Shown: positions 33,754-42,573 of the stretch, piece by piece
Layout of the letters: every line of letters starts with the position of its first letter
How positions within the stretch are numbered: the stretch's first letter is position 1
Assembly: GCF_023380025.1 (NCBI RefSeq)
Contig: NZ_CP097253.1
Coordinates: 1,674,001-1,738,000 of the forward strand
Direction of reading: 5' to 3'
Length of the DNA: 64,000 bases
Source of the DNA: Sphingomonas glaciei
GTDB taxonomy: Bacteria; Pseudomonadota; Alphaproteobacteria; Sphingomonadales; Sphingomonadaceae
Position numbers and translations under genes: made by a program
Notes under the pieces: model-generated
Database searches by the model: none
What the model was told of the DNA's origin: nothing
Seen by the model: only the letters and a program-made list of their open reading frames with translations

Positions 33754-36075
33754 TTGGATCGCAGGACTGCTCTGAAAGGCTTGGTTGCCGCTACAGGCGC
33801 GGGAGCCACATTTGGCTGTAGGAATGACGTGCTTGGCGCGACCAACATCGCATCTCCTGACAACGCGGCAATTGCCCAACCGTCGTTGCGACTCCCGAAA
33901 ACCGCAGACTTCAAGTCTGTCACTCAAGCTCAAGTACCGATAGGCGCCGGCGGCTTCGTCAGTGGTATCGATATGAGCGCGGACGGTGACTTGGTGGCAT
34001 GCAGGACGGACGTTACGAACGCCTACCTGCGCCGCCGATCGGATCGTCATTGGGCGCCGCTGTTTGCCCCCGAGACGATGCAAAAGCGCGATTATGACCC
34101 GCTTCCCGACTACGGCGATAAGGCCGACGGCATCGGCGTAGCCGGGATACGCATCGCTCCGTCCGACAAGAACATCATCTATGCGAGTTTCTGCGGCTAT
34201 TTGTGGAAGTCGAAGGATGGCGGAAGGACAGTTCTCCGCACCGGGCTGAAACAACTCAAAATGCTTGCCAATTCCGGCGTGCAACGCCTGTACAACCGGA
34301 CGATCGACGTTCACCCGACCGACCCGAATATCATTGTCGTAGGGAGTTGGGGCGAGGGAGCCTGGATTTCTCTTGATGGGGGCGATCGCTGGAAGCAGTT
34401 GACACTTCCGGCCTCGCTCCCCTCTGGCGACGGTCATCCGGGCATATACCTTGTTGCCTTCGACCCTACCAGATCCGGGCGCCTGAACATCTTCGTCACC
34501 GGGCGGGGACTGTATCGCTGCGACGATGTCAGAACCGGGGAATTCCGGCTCATACCAGCCGGTCCGACATTCTGCACCTCTCTGGTATCGGCAGCCAATG
34601 GCAACACCTACGTTTGCGAAAAAACAGGCCCCGGGCAGGGCGGGAGGCTGTGGCAATATTCGAGAACCGGATGGAGCGTCGCTCTTACTGAGCGCGAGGG
34701 ACAGGCTTTTGCATACCATCCAGACTGTTCCGGCAAGGCCGTACTGATTGATCCGAATGGCTTTTTCATGATCTCTCTGGATCACGGAAAGAGTTTCACT
34801 TCGGTGGGGGATGGGCAATGGACCGCCTCGGGAAGTGAAATTCCTTGGATGGGCGGGTTATCGCTAATGTTCCCCGCCGAGGTCTTGTTCGATCCCCTGG
34901 AAGTCGATCGCTTGCTGGTCGCACAAGGGGTGGGGGTCGCGAGTGTCAAAACGAAGGGTTCACGCTTCCCGGTCCGGGATTGGTCCGCCGGGATCGAAGA
35001 ACTTTGCGCTGTCTCAGCCGTCTGTGTCCCCGGAGGAAAGACCTACCTTTCAGCCTTTGACAAATCGTTTTGGCGAGTCGACAGCTTTGCCGGATATGCG
35101 AATGATTTTCGCTACCCGCTTCCAGCGGGCAGGAAGCACGATGCCAGCTTGGTCGCTTTCGCTTCGTACATGGACTATGTGAAGAGCGATCCCAATTTCC
35201 TGGTCGGTGTCATCGCACCCGCTGCCGATTCAGCGCCTGGATATACCGACAATGGTGGTGAGAGCTGGCACTCTTTTGCGAACGCGCCGGAGAGCGGCTG
35301 GGGAGTCGGCGGCTGTATCGCCGCCAGTACCAAGGAGAACATCATTCTCCTGCCATCCAATCGCGGCGTCGGTGTGTTCACGGTAGACGGTGGAAAGCGC
35401 TGGGAACCCGTCAAGCTCGATGGAGCCACGCCAACCGCCGGCTTTTCCGATGCCTTCTACATATTCCGCAAGAGCTTGGCTGCTGACAAGGAGCGGCCGG
35501 GCACCTTCGCTATCGTCTACACAACGTTGAAAAACGATCTCTGCGTGGAGCCCAAAGGCGGCTTGTGGGTAACTCGAGATGGCGGAAGGTCTTGGTCTCA
35601 AGTCTTCAAGGGTGTCATCGGAGAGGGTAAGTGCGCGCCGACATCAATGATCAACGCCGGAATCGATCCGCGCCAGTTCTGGCAATGCCAATTGGAGTAT
35701 GTCCCGGGTCGGCCGGGAGAACTCGTCTACACTCCCTACTCAGACGCCCGTTCGGATCGATTTTATTGGTCTAGCAATGGCGGAGCGACTTGGGACCAGC
35801 TTCATCGCAGCATTCGCAACGTCCGCACATTCGGGTTTGGTCGAGCGCTGGAGCGGCAGGAGCGGCCCGCCCTCTTCTTCTGGGGTCAGGTCAAAGGTGT
35901 CGAAGGCCTGTACGCGTCCTACGACTGGTTCAGCAGCGAGCCCCGCCTGATCACCAGGCATCCGAGCCCGATGCTCGGAAAGGTTACCTGCATAGCTGGC
36001 GATCCCGATCGCCCGGGGCGATTGATCGTTGGCACGTCGTGCGCCGGTTGGGTGCGCTTCGAACTTGAGCTTTGA
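33754..36075 (+). CDS. GH74-like two-propeller glycoside hydrolase, Tat-exported
   Basis: The product is about 773 residues of BNR-type repeats forming two beta-propellers. The opening VPIGAGGFVSGIDM followed by CRTDVTNAY matches the start of GH74 xyloglucanases, including the presumed catalytic Asp (Asp86). The second-propeller motif YMDYVKSDPNFLVG carries the other presumed Asp (Asp474). The TTG at 33754 is chosen because it places a twin-arginine signal (DRRTALKGLVAA) at the N-terminus and has GGAG eight bases upstream. The frame is open to an ATG at 33604, but that adds 50 residues without any signal and without a ribosome site. GH74 enzymes cut beta-1,4-glucan chains; here the substrate may be the EPS. 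It is divergent from the Wzy gene. Confidence 0.75.
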   Translation: MDRRTALKGLVAATGAGATFGCRNDVLGATNIASPDNAAIAQPSLRLPKTADFKSVTQAQVPIGAGGFVSGIDMSADGDLVACRTDVTNAYLRRRSDRHWAPLFAPETMQKRDYDPLPDYGDKADGIGVAGIRIAPSDKNIIYASFCGYLWKSKDGGRTVLRTGLKQLKMLANSGVQRLYNRTIDVHPTDPNIIVVGSWGEGAWISLDGGDRWKQLTLPASLPSGDGHPGIYLVAFDPTRSGRLNIFVTGRGLYRCDDVRTGEFRLIPAGPTFCTSLVSAANGNTYVCEKTGPGQGGRLWQYSRTGWSVALTEREGQAFAYHPDCSGKAVLIDPNGFFMISLDHGKSFTSVGDGQWTASGSEIPWMGGLSLMFPAEVLFDPLEVDRLLVAQGVGVASVKTKGSRFPVRDWSAGIEELCAVSAVCVPGGKTYLSAFDKSFWRVDSFAGYANDFRYPLPAGRKHDASLVAFASYMDYVKSDPNFLVGVIAPAADSAPGYTDNGGESWHSFANAPESGWGVGGCIAASTKENIILLPSNRGVGVFTVDGGKRWEPVKLDGATPTAGFSDAFYIFRKSLAADKERPGTFAIVYTTLKNDLCVEPKGGLWVTRDGGRSWSQVFKGVIGEGKCAPTSMINAGIDPRQFWQCQLEYVPGRPGELVYTPYSDARSDRFYWSSNGGATWDQLHRSIRNVRTFGFGRALERQERPALFFWGQVKGVEGLYASYDWFSSEPRLITRHPSPMLGKVTCIAGDPDRPGRLIVGTSCAGWVRFELEL

Positions 36076-36161
36076 GATGAGACTTACATGATTGGCACTG
36101 AAAAACCGTTCGGCATGCTTGTGCCATTTTCTCTATCGCCAGCGTCCTGCAGGAGCTTTCG

Positions 36162-37049
36162 TTGAAATCGGTCGCCTTTGTAACGCCAACCTTTTCGCCC
36201 GATTTGGAACGGTGCGAACTCCTCGTCCGATCGCTCGACAAGTTCGCTCCCCAAACCCCTCACTATCTTATCGTCGACTCGTTTGAGATTCCCTTGTTTC
36301 GACATCTCCAATCATCGCGGACGGTGTTGCTGCCCGCGGAAGAAGTGATCGGACTGGCGCAGATCCGCCTTCACCTCCGGCAGAACTTCTGGTTGCATTG
36401 GCGCACCCTTCCGATGCGAGGTTGGATACGACAGCAAATCCTCAAGATGGCCGCCACTTCGTCGATTGATGAAGACGTCGTGGTCTGTGTCGATTCTGAC
36501 GTGATCTTCGTCCGGCCTTTTCGCCAGCAGAGGTTGAGCCAAGATGGCAAGCTTGGTCTGCTGGATGTCGATTACGTTGATCCGATGGTGGAAAAGTGGA
36601 CGATGACCGCCGAGCGATTGCTTGGCCTCTCTCCGGGAAGCGTGCCGAGGCGAGGACATGTCGGGCATTTGATCACCTGGTCGAAGGCGCACATGCGCGC
36701 GCTCCAGGGCCGCTTGGAAGAGGTCTCAGGCCAACCCTGGCAGGTCGCCATTGGGCGATGCCGGACCTTCTCGGAATACATTCTCTATGGCGTCTTCGTC
36801 CGAGAAATTCTGGACTACGGGCTAAGCGAGCATGCACCTTCCACTTTGGCACTGGTGCGGCAACCTTGGCACCATGACCTCTCAACAGAGCCGGGGCTGC
36901 TCAGCTTCATCGCCGAACCAGAGGAAGACAACGTCGCAGTCATGGTCCATTCAAAGTTCGGCATCTCGCCTCGCAAGGTGGCGGAGATTTTCGATGCCCT
37001 TGCTAGCGATTCCGATTTGCCGAATCGCGTTAACAGCGCGTCAATTTGA
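36162..37049 (+). CDS. GT-A-like protein (DUF6492 type)
   Basis: This 295-residue soluble protein begins with SVAFVTPTFSPDLERCELLV and carries a DxD-type motif in VVVCVDSDVIFVRPF (about 108-122), followed by TFSEYILYGVFV. These features resemble GT-A glycosyltransferases of the DUF6492 group. The start is a TTG with CAGGAG seven bases upstream. It follows the Tat-exported GH74-like gene by 86 bases and is followed by an AT-rich terminator, so the two may be co-transcribed. The activity is inferred from fold-level motifs; no sugar can be assigned. Confidence 0.75.
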   Translation: MKSVAFVTPTFSPDLERCELLVRSLDKFAPQTPHYLIVDSFEIPLFRHLQSSRTVLLPAEEVIGLAQIRLHLRQNFWLHWRTLPMRGWIRQQILKMAATSSIDEDVVVCVDSDVIFVRPFRQQRLSQDGKLGLLDVDYVDPMVEKWTMTAERLLGLSPGSVPRRGHVGHLITWSKAHMRALQGRLEEVSGQPWQVAIGRCRTFSEYILYGVFVREILDYGLSEHAPSTLALVRQPWHHDLSTEPGLLSFIAEPEEDNVAVMVHSKFGISPRKVAEIFDALASDSDLPNRVNSASI

Positions 37050-37467
37050 TCAACATCGACTACTGCTGACAACGCTAGAGGCTCTACCAAGAGAGGAAAG
37101 GGCAACCGAAGTCGAGCTGCATTAATTTTTAGACTACCCAACTAGAAGAAACAAGCGATTACTTGTTTTTTTTGTTCCACTACTTGGCTACGCTTGCTCT
37201 CTGCTCGTCGTATATGGCGGTAATGTCCGTAGCAAAGTGGACTCAATTCTTTCACTGCGCGGTCAGGACGGGGGTGGTGTCCGGCTCCAACACTTTGATC
37301 TGAAAGAATAGTCTGCGCGGCCGAAGCAATCAGGCAGCGGTAGACGTGCTTGTCGCGGTGTCCAGACGCATACTGGATATTAATCAATTTGGACGACCCA
37401 CCACTCTCACCTGCAAGCAAGCTTCTGGGATCAGCCTGGAGCGGCGATGTAAGTTCGGGAGGGCTGG
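37050..37467. other. Intergenic region before the RTX GH74-like gene
   Basis: The 418-base gap contains the terminator at 37149-37173 and, presumably, the promoter of the large secreted protein. A frame on the minus strand (37142-37486) exists but has no ribosome site, overlaps the next gene start and matches no family that I know. I see no other structure. Confidence 0.6.
37149..37173 (+). terminator. Intrinsic terminator after the GT-A-like gene
   Basis: AAACAAG (37149-37155) and CTTGTTT (37162-37168) form a seven-base stem with a CGATTA loop, followed by a run of T to 37173. The stem is AT-rich, so it may be moderate in strength. Confidence 0.7.
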
Positions 37468-40400
37468 ATGGGAATTCTTTTCCCACGTGATACTGAATGG
37501 AAGCCAGTAACGATCGGCGCCGGTGGCTATCTCACTGGTATCGACATCGCTAAAGATGGAACCATGATTGCACGCGCCGACACTTACGGCGCTTTTATCT
37601 GGAACGGCACGGCCTGGCAGCAAATTGTCACCGCCCTATCCATGCCTGACTTCGCAAGCGGAAATGCCGGTGTCTACGAGATCCGGATCGCGCCGAGCAA
37701 CTCCAATATCTTGTATATGCAGTTCGACGCCGGCATCTACAAAAGCGTCGATCAGGGCGCTACTTGGGTCAAGACCGCTTTCCGCGGCTCAACCTTTGAT
37801 CCGAATGGCCAAGGCCGGATGGACGGCCAAAAGATGGCAATCGATCCGACTAACCCGAACGTGGTATTTGCCGGTACCCAGAAGGACGGCCTCTGGGTAA
37901 CTCGAGACGGCGGGAGCAACTGGCAAAAGGTCGCTGCCGTGCCGCAGGGTAGCAACACCGGCGATCCGAGCATGACCGGTATTACAATCCAGGGCAGCAC
38001 GATCTACGTCGGCACCGCCGGCGCCGGAGTCTTCCAGAGCAATGACCTTGGCTACACCTGGAATGCCATTGGTGGGCCTGCCGACATCTCCCATGCTACA
38101 ATTGCTCCCGATGGAACCTATTACGCTACCGGCAACACCGACACCGCGCTGTGGAAGTTTGCGGGAGGAACCTGGACCAAGCTGATCGCGAGCGGCGTCC
38201 ATGCGGTTGCGCTGGACCCGTTCAACCCCTTGCATCTCGTGGTCGCCGACACTGGTGGTAACCTCATCGAGAGCAAAACCGGAGGGACAACCTGGTCCGA
38301 CTGGAACTGGGGGAAGCAGCTAGAATCGAGTGCTGACATTCCTTGGCTCGAGAATAGCGGCCTTTACATGTCGACTGGAGGGCTGGTCTTCGATCCCAAT
38401 GTCGCTGGGAAGTTATGGCAGTCGGCCGGCGTCGGCGTGTGGAAGACGGATCTCCCGTCGAACATGCTGTGGGATACGCCTGTCGTCTGGAATTCCCAAA
38501 GCCGCGGTATCGAACAATTGGTGGCTAATGATATCATAGCGCCCCGCGGCGTGGACCCACTCTTCGCATCTTGGGATCGCGCCTTCGTCTCGATGCCGGA
38601 CGTCGACAAATATGCCGCCAACTACAGCGGCGGTGCTTTCTCGATGGGCTGGTCGGTCGATTATGCCTCAAGTGACCCACGCTTCATGGTCGGCATCTCC
38701 GACTATTGGGGAACCGAGAACAGCGGCTACTCAACCGATGGCGGCAAGACGTGGACCAAATTCGCAGGTCTGCCTTCTTGGGCGAACTACACTGTCGGCG
38801 GTAGCATTGCCGCGAGCACCTCGACCAACTTCATCTGGGTGGCGACCGGCAACCAAGCACCAGCCTACACGCTTGATGGCGGCGTGACCTGGTCGAACGT
38901 CGTCATCCCTGGCGTCACCGACTGGAGTCTAGTGCATAACGCCTTTTACCTTAGCCGGACTTCGATAACGGCCGACAGGGAAGCGCCCAATACCTTCTAC
39001 CTCTACGATCCAGCGACTGGACTTTACCGTTCGAGCGACGGCGGTGCGAATTGGACCAAGGTCTTTACTGGAGAAGTCTCCGATTGGTCGGTTTGGAATG
39101 CCAAGATCGAAGCTGTTCCCGGACGGGCTGGCGAGTTGTTCTTTACTTCAGGGGCTCTTGGTTCAAACACGATGGATCCCACTTTCACTGCGTTTAAGCA
39201 TTCGACGGATGGTGGCGTCACCTGGACGTCGGTCGCCGGGGTTGGAGCGGCCACCTTCGGCTTCGGTGCGCCCGCCCAGGCCGGTGGCCCAGCGACGATC
39301 TATATCGTCGGTGAGGTAAACGGGGTCGACGGCATTTTCTATTCCAAAGACGACACGCAAACCTGGGTGAAAATCGGCGAGCGTCCAATGAACAGCCTTG
39401 ATACGATCAAGACGATATCGGGCGATATGGACAAGTTCGGCTTGGTTTATGTGGGTTTTTCGGGATCCGGCTACGCTTATCTCGACTTCAGCGGCGCAGC
39501 CACCGCACCAGCACCAGTCCCTACACCTACCCCATCCCCCGCGCCGGTCAGTCCGGCGCCGACCCAGCTTGCCACGATCGCCAGCGCGCTTGACGATGTC
39601 GGCGGATCTTCAACCGTCGCCAACGGGGCCGTCACTAATGATGGCACGCCGACGCTGTCGGGGACGCTGTCGGCGGTGCTGGGTACCGGGCAGAAACTGT
39701 CGGTGTTCCGTGATGGCCAGCTGATCGGACAGGTGTCGCCTACCTCGACGAGCTGGAGCTTCACCGATCCGGGCGCCAGCGACGGCCAGCACGATTATGT
39801 CGTGCGGGTGGTCGATGCCGCAGGCAACAGCGGCACCGCATCTTCGGCTTTCTCGCTGAAGGTCGATACGGTGGCGCCGACCCAGGCGGTTAGCGTAACC
39901 GGTGCCGGCTCTTCAGCCAATAGCACCATGACGGCGTCGCTGGCGTCGACCACCAGCAGCGGTGGGACGATGGTCAGCGGCACGGTCGCCGGATCGCTCG
40001 GCACGGATGAAGCGCTGGTCGTGTTCCGCGATGGCGTCCGCCTCGGCACCGCTGCGGTGTCGAACGGCAGCTGGTCGTTCAATGACGGCGCCACCTCGGG
40101 CAGCGTCAAATATACCGCGCAGATCGAGGACGCCGCCGGCAACAAGGGTCAGATGTCGAACGCCTTTGCCGCGACACTGGGCATCAACGAGATTGGCGGC
40201 ACCAACCGGAGTGACGTCCTGATCGGGACCGGTGGGATTGATCACATCACCGGCGTCGGGTCAGGCAAGGGGCTCGGCAAGGGGACGATCGATACTCTAA
40301 CGGGCGGGGCAGGAAACGATGTCTTCGTCCTGGGCGACGGACGTGGTCGCTTCTACGACGACGGTTCGAATCGGTCGTCCGGATCGGCCGACTACGTCCG

Positions 40401-40611
40401 GATCACCGACTTCAGCGCCGGCGACAAGCTTCAGCTGAAGGGCGAAGCTAGCGATTATCTACAGGGTTGGATCAACAATCTCCAGGGAGCCCCCGGTACC
40501 GGAATTTATCATGATACCAATGGCAACGGCATCCTTGACGCCCGCGACGAGCTTGTCGCCCTGGTGCAGAATCACGGTCCGCTCGATGCCAGCAGCTTCA
40601 TCTACGTCTGA
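37468..40611 (+). CDS. Secreted GH74-like glycoside hydrolase with Ig-like and RTX domains
   Basis: This protein of 1047 residues has no signal peptide. Residues 1-670 form two beta-propellers homologous to the protein at 33754: VTIGAGGYLTGIDI, ARADTYGAF with Asp38, and WSVDYASSDPRFMVG with Asp398. Several SxDGGxxW repeats are visible. A Pro/Thr linker (about 680-700) leads to two Ig-like domains (about 700-795 and 800-905, each with LSVFRDGQ/LVVFRDGV strands). The C-terminus is an RTX-like calcium-binding end, GGTNRSDVLIGTGG and TLTGGAGNDVFVLG. Such ends are type I secretion signals, and the secretion genes follow at 40840. It probably cuts a beta-1,4-linked glycan outside the cell. Confidence 0.82.
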   Translation: MGILFPRDTEWKPVTIGAGGYLTGIDIAKDGTMIARADTYGAFIWNGTAWQQIVTALSMPDFASGNAGVYEIRIAPSNSNILYMQFDAGIYKSVDQGATWVKTAFRGSTFDPNGQGRMDGQKMAIDPTNPNVVFAGTQKDGLWVTRDGGSNWQKVAAVPQGSNTGDPSMTGITIQGSTIYVGTAGAGVFQSNDLGYTWNAIGGPADISHATIAPDGTYYATGNTDTALWKFAGGTWTKLIASGVHAVALDPFNPLHLVVADTGGNLIESKTGGTTWSDWNWGKQLESSADIPWLENSGLYMSTGGLVFDPNVAGKLWQSAGVGVWKTDLPSNMLWDTPVVWNSQSRGIEQLVANDIIAPRGVDPLFASWDRAFVSMPDVDKYAANYSGGAFSMGWSVDYASSDPRFMVGISDYWGTENSGYSTDGGKTWTKFAGLPSWANYTVGGSIAASTSTNFIWVATGNQAPAYTLDGGVTWSNVVIPGVTDWSLVHNAFYLSRTSITADREAPNTFYLYDPATGLYRSSDGGANWTKVFTGEVSDWSVWNAKIEAVPGRAGELFFTSGALGSNTMDPTFTAFKHSTDGGVTWTSVAGVGAATFGFGAPAQAGGPATIYIVGEVNGVDGIFYSKDDTQTWVKIGERPMNSLDTIKTISGDMDKFGLVYVGFSGSGYAYLDFSGAATAPAPVPTPTPSPAPVSPAPTQLATIASALDDVGGSSTVANGAVTNDGTPTLSGTLSAVLGTGQKLSVFRDGQLIGQVSPTSTSWSFTDPGASDGQHDYVVRVVDAAGNSGTASSAFSLKVDTVAPTQAVSVTGAGSSANSTMTASLASTTSSGGTMVSGTVAGSLGTDEALVVFRDGVRLGTAAVSNGSWSFNDGATSGSVKYTAQIEDAAGNKGQMSNAFAATLGINEIGGTNRSDVLIGTGGIDHITGVGSGKGLGKGTIDTLTGGAGNDVFVLGDGRGRFYDDGSNRSSGSADYVRITDFSAGDKLQLKGEASDYLQGWINNLQGAPGTGIYHDTNGNGILDARDELVALVQNHGPLDASSFIYV

Positions 40612-40633
40612 CCGGCTGGCTTTCTGAGTCTCG

Positions 40634-40668
40634 ACGGCGTCCTTGCTACACTCAGGCAAGGGCGCCGT
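40634..40668 (+). terminator. Long hairpin after the RTX protein gene
   Basis: A 13-base stem (40634-40646 with 40656-40668, one G-T wobble) with a nine-base loop, 22 bases after the stop codon. The following TGTTG is only weakly T-rich, so it may attenuate rather than stop transcription into the secretion genes. Confidence 0.6.
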
Positions 40669-40731
40669 TGTTGCGAGTCCGGCCTATTCCCCACGCCGGG
40701 GTCGGAGCGCATTCACCCCGGGTCTAGCACC

Positions 40732-40746
40732 GTAACGGCCTATTAA
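40732..40746 (+). promoter_or_regulatory. CtrA-like box upstream of the type I secretion operon
   Basis: GTAA-N7-TTAA, seven of eight positions of the CtrA consensus, about 94 bases before the ATG at 40840. It is located in a promoter-sized gap after the hairpin. Confidence 0.35.
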
Positions 40747-40839
40747 GCATGTTCACCGATGAGCATTGCGGGTAAGCAGGGGCGCGAAGCGGCGGCCAGT
40801 TCGCGCAGCCAAGCCATTGTGGTGGGGTGAGAATATTAG

Positions 40840-42573
40840 ATGAACGACGCGATCAGATTGGCGCTTCAGGCGTGCCGGCGACATTTCACGACGGCGATCG
40901 TGTTCAGCGCGCTGGTGAACCTGCTCTTCATCGTGCCGATGCTCTACATGCTCCAGGTGTACGAGCGCGTCGTTCCGACGCGCGGCCACACCTCGCTCTA
41001 CATGCTGACGCTGGTGCTGCTGATCGGCCTCGTTACCATGGCGGCACTCGACACGCTGCGGTCGCGGTTGCTGGTCAGGGCGGGTGTCCGGCTCGACGCC
41101 GAGCTCGCCCGGACGATCCTCGAGACCACGCTTGGCCGGCCTACCCAAAGCGGTCAGCGCAACGCGCTCCAGGCGATGCGCGAATTCGACGTGCTGCGGC
41201 AGGCGATGACCGGTCCGGCCGTCCTCGCGGTGCTCGATGCGCCGTGGGTCCCGGTCTATGTCCTGATCGCCTTTCTGATCAGCCCGTGGATCGGGATGCT
41301 CGCGGTCGTCGGCGCCGTCATCGTCATCCTGCTCGCGATCCGCAACGAGCAGGTCACCCGGTCGCGCCTGCAAGAAGCCAACCAGGCGGCGGGCCTGGCC
41401 TATTCGGACTTCGAATCGACGGTCGCCTCGGGTGACGTGGTCCGCGCGCTCGGCATGCGCGATGCGATGGTCAACAGCCACCTGTCGCAGCGATCGACGA
41501 TGATGCGGTTGCAGACCGAGGCCAGCCTCGCGTCGAGCGGCGTCACCGCCACCTCCAAGTTCGTTCGCCAGTTCCTGCAGTCGATGGCGCTCGGCGTCGG
41601 CGCACTGCTGGCGATCGACGGGAAGATCAGCCCTGGCGCGATCTTCGCCTCGATGTTCATCGTCGGGCGCGCGCTGGCGCCGATCGACCAGATGGTCGGC
41701 AACTGGCGGAGCATCATCCAGGCCCGCGGCGCGTGGAACACGCTCAACGGCCTGCTCGATCAGTCCGCACCGGACATCGCCATGACCCAGCTCCCCCGCC
41801 CGCAGGGTCGGATCGAGGTCGAAGGCCTGCACGTCACCTCAGAGAACGGGCAGCCAATCCTCCAGAACATCTCCTTCTCGGTGAAGCCGGGGCAGGTGAT
41901 CGCGATCGTCGGGCCAAGCGGTGCCGGCAAGTCGACATTGGTTCGGGCTTTGGCGGGCGCCTTGATCCCCAATCACGGCCTGATCCGGCTTGACGGGGCC
42001 GACCAGCGCAACTGGGACCCGCAGCGGCTGGCCGAGCATGTCGGCTACATGCCGCAGGAGCCGGCGCTGTTCCGCGGCACGATCAAGGAGAACATCGCCC
42101 GCTTCCGCAACCGGATGGGCGAGGATCCTGCGCAGATCGACACCGATGCGATCGCGTCGGCGCAGATCGCCGGGGCGCATGAGCTGATCCAGCGGCTGCC
42201 CGGTGGCTACGACCAGCAGCTCGGCCTCAACGGGCGCGGGCTGTCGGCCGGCCAGTCGCAGCGGGTGGCCCTCGCCCGGGCGCTGTTCCGCGGTCCGTCG
42301 ATCCTGATCCTCGACGAGCCCAATTCCAATCTCGACGCCGACGGCGACCAGGAGCTGCTGCAGTGCCTGCACCAGGCCAAGGCGCGTGGCACCACCATCC
42401 TGCTGGTAGCCCACCGGATGAGCATGATGCCGATCGTCGACGGCCTGCTGATCATCCAGGACGGGCGGGTCGCCGCTTATGGTCCCAAGGATGAGATCCT
42501 GCGGCAGATCAACGCCAAGAAGTCCGTCCCCGCCCCCACCCCCGCCCCGTCGCCGCAATCCGGAGTGGCCTGA
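40840..42573 (+). CDS. Type I secretion ABC transporter (PrtD-like permease/ATPase)
   Basis: This 577-residue inner-membrane protein has an N-terminal six-helix permease half (about 20-300) and a C-terminal ATPase. Walker A is GPSGAGKST (358-366), the ABC signature is LSAGQSQRVALARAL (from about 468), and Walker B is ILILDEP. It lacks the peptidase-like N-terminal domain of HlyB, as expected for exporters of RTX proteases and related proteins. It would energise export of the RTX-ended GH74-like protein encoded upstream, and perhaps of others. It is directly followed by the HlyD-like adaptor gene. The start ATG follows GGGGTGAG. Confidence 0.93.
   Translation: MNDAIRLALQACRRHFTTAIVFSALVNLLFIVPMLYMLQVYERVVPTRGHTSLYMLTLVLLIGLVTMAALDTLRSRLLVRAGVRLDAELARTILETTLGRPTQSGQRNALQAMREFDVLRQAMTGPAVLAVLDAPWVPVYVLIAFLISPWIGMLAVVGAVIVILLAIRNEQVTRSRLQEANQAAGLAYSDFESTVASGDVVRALGMRDAMVNSHLSQRSTMMRLQTEASLASSGVTATSKFVRQFLQSMALGVGALLAIDGKISPGAIFASMFIVGRALAPIDQMVGNWRSIIQARGAWNTLNGLLDQSAPDIAMTQLPRPQGRIEVEGLHVTSENGQPILQNISFSVKPGQVIAIVGPSGAGKSTLVRALAGALIPNHGLIRLDGADQRNWDPQRLAEHVGYMPQEPALFRGTIKENIARFRNRMGEDPAQIDTDAIASAQIAGAHELIQRLPGGYDQQLGLNGRGLSAGQSQRVALARALFRGPSILILDEPNSNLDADGDQELLQCLHQAKARGTTILLVAHRMSMMPIVDGLLIIQDGRVAAYGPKDEILRQINAKKSVPAPTPAPSPQSGVA

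Noticed and set aside
37142..37486. 114-codon minus-strand frame before the RTX protein gene
   Set aside because: It overlaps the start of a supported gene and a terminator, and has no recognisable sequence.
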